Shown here piece after piece: positions 63,801 through 64,000 of a stretch of DNA of 64,000 bases. This stretch comes from Paramecium octaurelia (Eukaryota > Ciliophora > Oligohymenophorea > Peniculida > Parameciidae), in NCBI GenBank assembly GCA_905182995.1, contig CAJJDP010000047.1:2033-66032 (forward strand), given 5' to 3'. The position numbers and the translations under genes are program-made. Position 1 is the first letter of the stretch. Each line of letters begins with the position of its first letter. The notes under the pieces were generated by a model, which saw only the letters and a program-made list of their open reading frames with translations, was not told the DNA's origin and searched no databases.

Positions 63801-64000
63801 AATTCTTCAACTTAAAAGTTATAGCATAAATTAATTAATTGAATACTTAATTTTCCATTGAAAATCTATAAATTGAATAGCGATTAATTGTGAATCTAAA
63901 ATTAACTGAGTTTTTGGCATTTTTCAATTTGAAATCCAATTAAGAATACTCAAAAGGCTTAAAACCTGATGAGGTAAATGCTTATATTTGGCAAGAGATG
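60815..64000 (+). CDS. very long Q-rich protein, partial at window end
   Basis: A single frame without any TGA runs from 60815 to the end of the window, 1062 codons, with no intron needed. I do not recognise a family. Two starts are possible: ATG 60815 (MLATLMNELIVTQMRQKHTE) and in-frame ATG 60971 (MINLRGGGCGQSK), the latter looking like the beginning of other ciliate proteins. The first 250 residues are mainly helical with some hydrophobic stretches (ILTVLATYLRISGFICYQIL). The middle is helical and rich in Leu, Phe and Asn (YQAKVNDFVKVHIVEFIDQL). The last 400 are coiled-coil-like with dense glutamine (QKQTQIQQIIQQEQSYEEQ). Unbroken length and many TAA/TAG codons read as Gln argue that it is a real gene. 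The true 3' end lies outside. Confidence 0.65.

Noticed and set aside
1-64000. tRNA, rRNA, CRISPR or operon-type features
   Set aside because: I saw no B-box-like tRNA core, rRNA core or spaced repeat array in the intergenic regions; this was a reading by eye, so a tRNA scan could still find one.

Overview
The window reads as protein-coding macronuclear DNA of a Paramecium-like ciliate. TAA and TAG are sense codons (glutamine) and TGA is the only stop. With the standard code almost nothing opens, while with the ciliate code long conserved proteins appear. Introns are tiny: I placed 62 of 21-32 nt, all starting GT (nearly all GTA) and ending TAG, AAG or CAG. In every intact gene the exon total after removing them is an exact multiple of three. 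Genes are tightly packed, often with gaps under 100 bp. All family calls come from motifs read by eye; no database was searched.

Layout. 1-8650: AT-rich, no intact gene; holds relics of a cysteine-rich surface-type protein and a 1,514-bp direct repeat meeting at a single N (probable assembly artefact). 8998-10023: a doubtful open frame broken by one TGA. 11273-13593: membrane hybrid histidine kinase. 13622-17342 (-): RNA polymerase II second subunit. 17478-18259 (-): unknown Q/K-rich protein. 18487-24785 (+): FHA-coiled-coil protein, a Q/S-rich protein, and a 1010-residue coiled-coil protein. 24863-27435 (-): potassium channel with cyclic-nucleotide domain and zinc knuckle. 27726-30575 (-): synaptojanin-like phosphoinositide phosphatase. 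30659-31353 (-): small coiled-coil protein. 31536-34372 (+): RTEL1-type helicase. 34775-37370 (+): decayed gene with two GTP-binding domains. 37833-39727 (+): WD-type protein. 39781-41034 (-): PH domain fused to a permuted papain-like domain. 41579-43009 (-): MFSD1-like transporter. 43296-44687 (+): protein phosphatase methylesterase. 44760-47803 (-): transportin-3/importin-13-like receptor. 47825-49035 (+): CK1-type kinase. 49082-52554 (-): 1140-residue WD-repeat protein. 52630-54820 (-): an RTEL1-derived protein without the helicase motifs. 55163-55999 (+): basic putative DNA-binding protein. 56593-57810 (+): trichocyst-matrix-like protein. 57823-59456 (+): leucine-rich-repeat protein. 59457-60814: eroded sequence. 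60815-64000 (+): a very long intron-free frame running off the end.

The genes are a mixed housekeeping, signalling, trafficking and secretory set, not an operon or pathway. The most interesting item is the pair of RTEL1 family genes 18 kb apart. One (31536-34372) has Walker A, DEAH, TSGT, motif VI and four candidate Fe-S cysteines. The other (52630-54820) keeps an intact frame and the same two intron positions, but has lost all of these and gained a long basic tail. It looks like a preserved pseudo-helicase.
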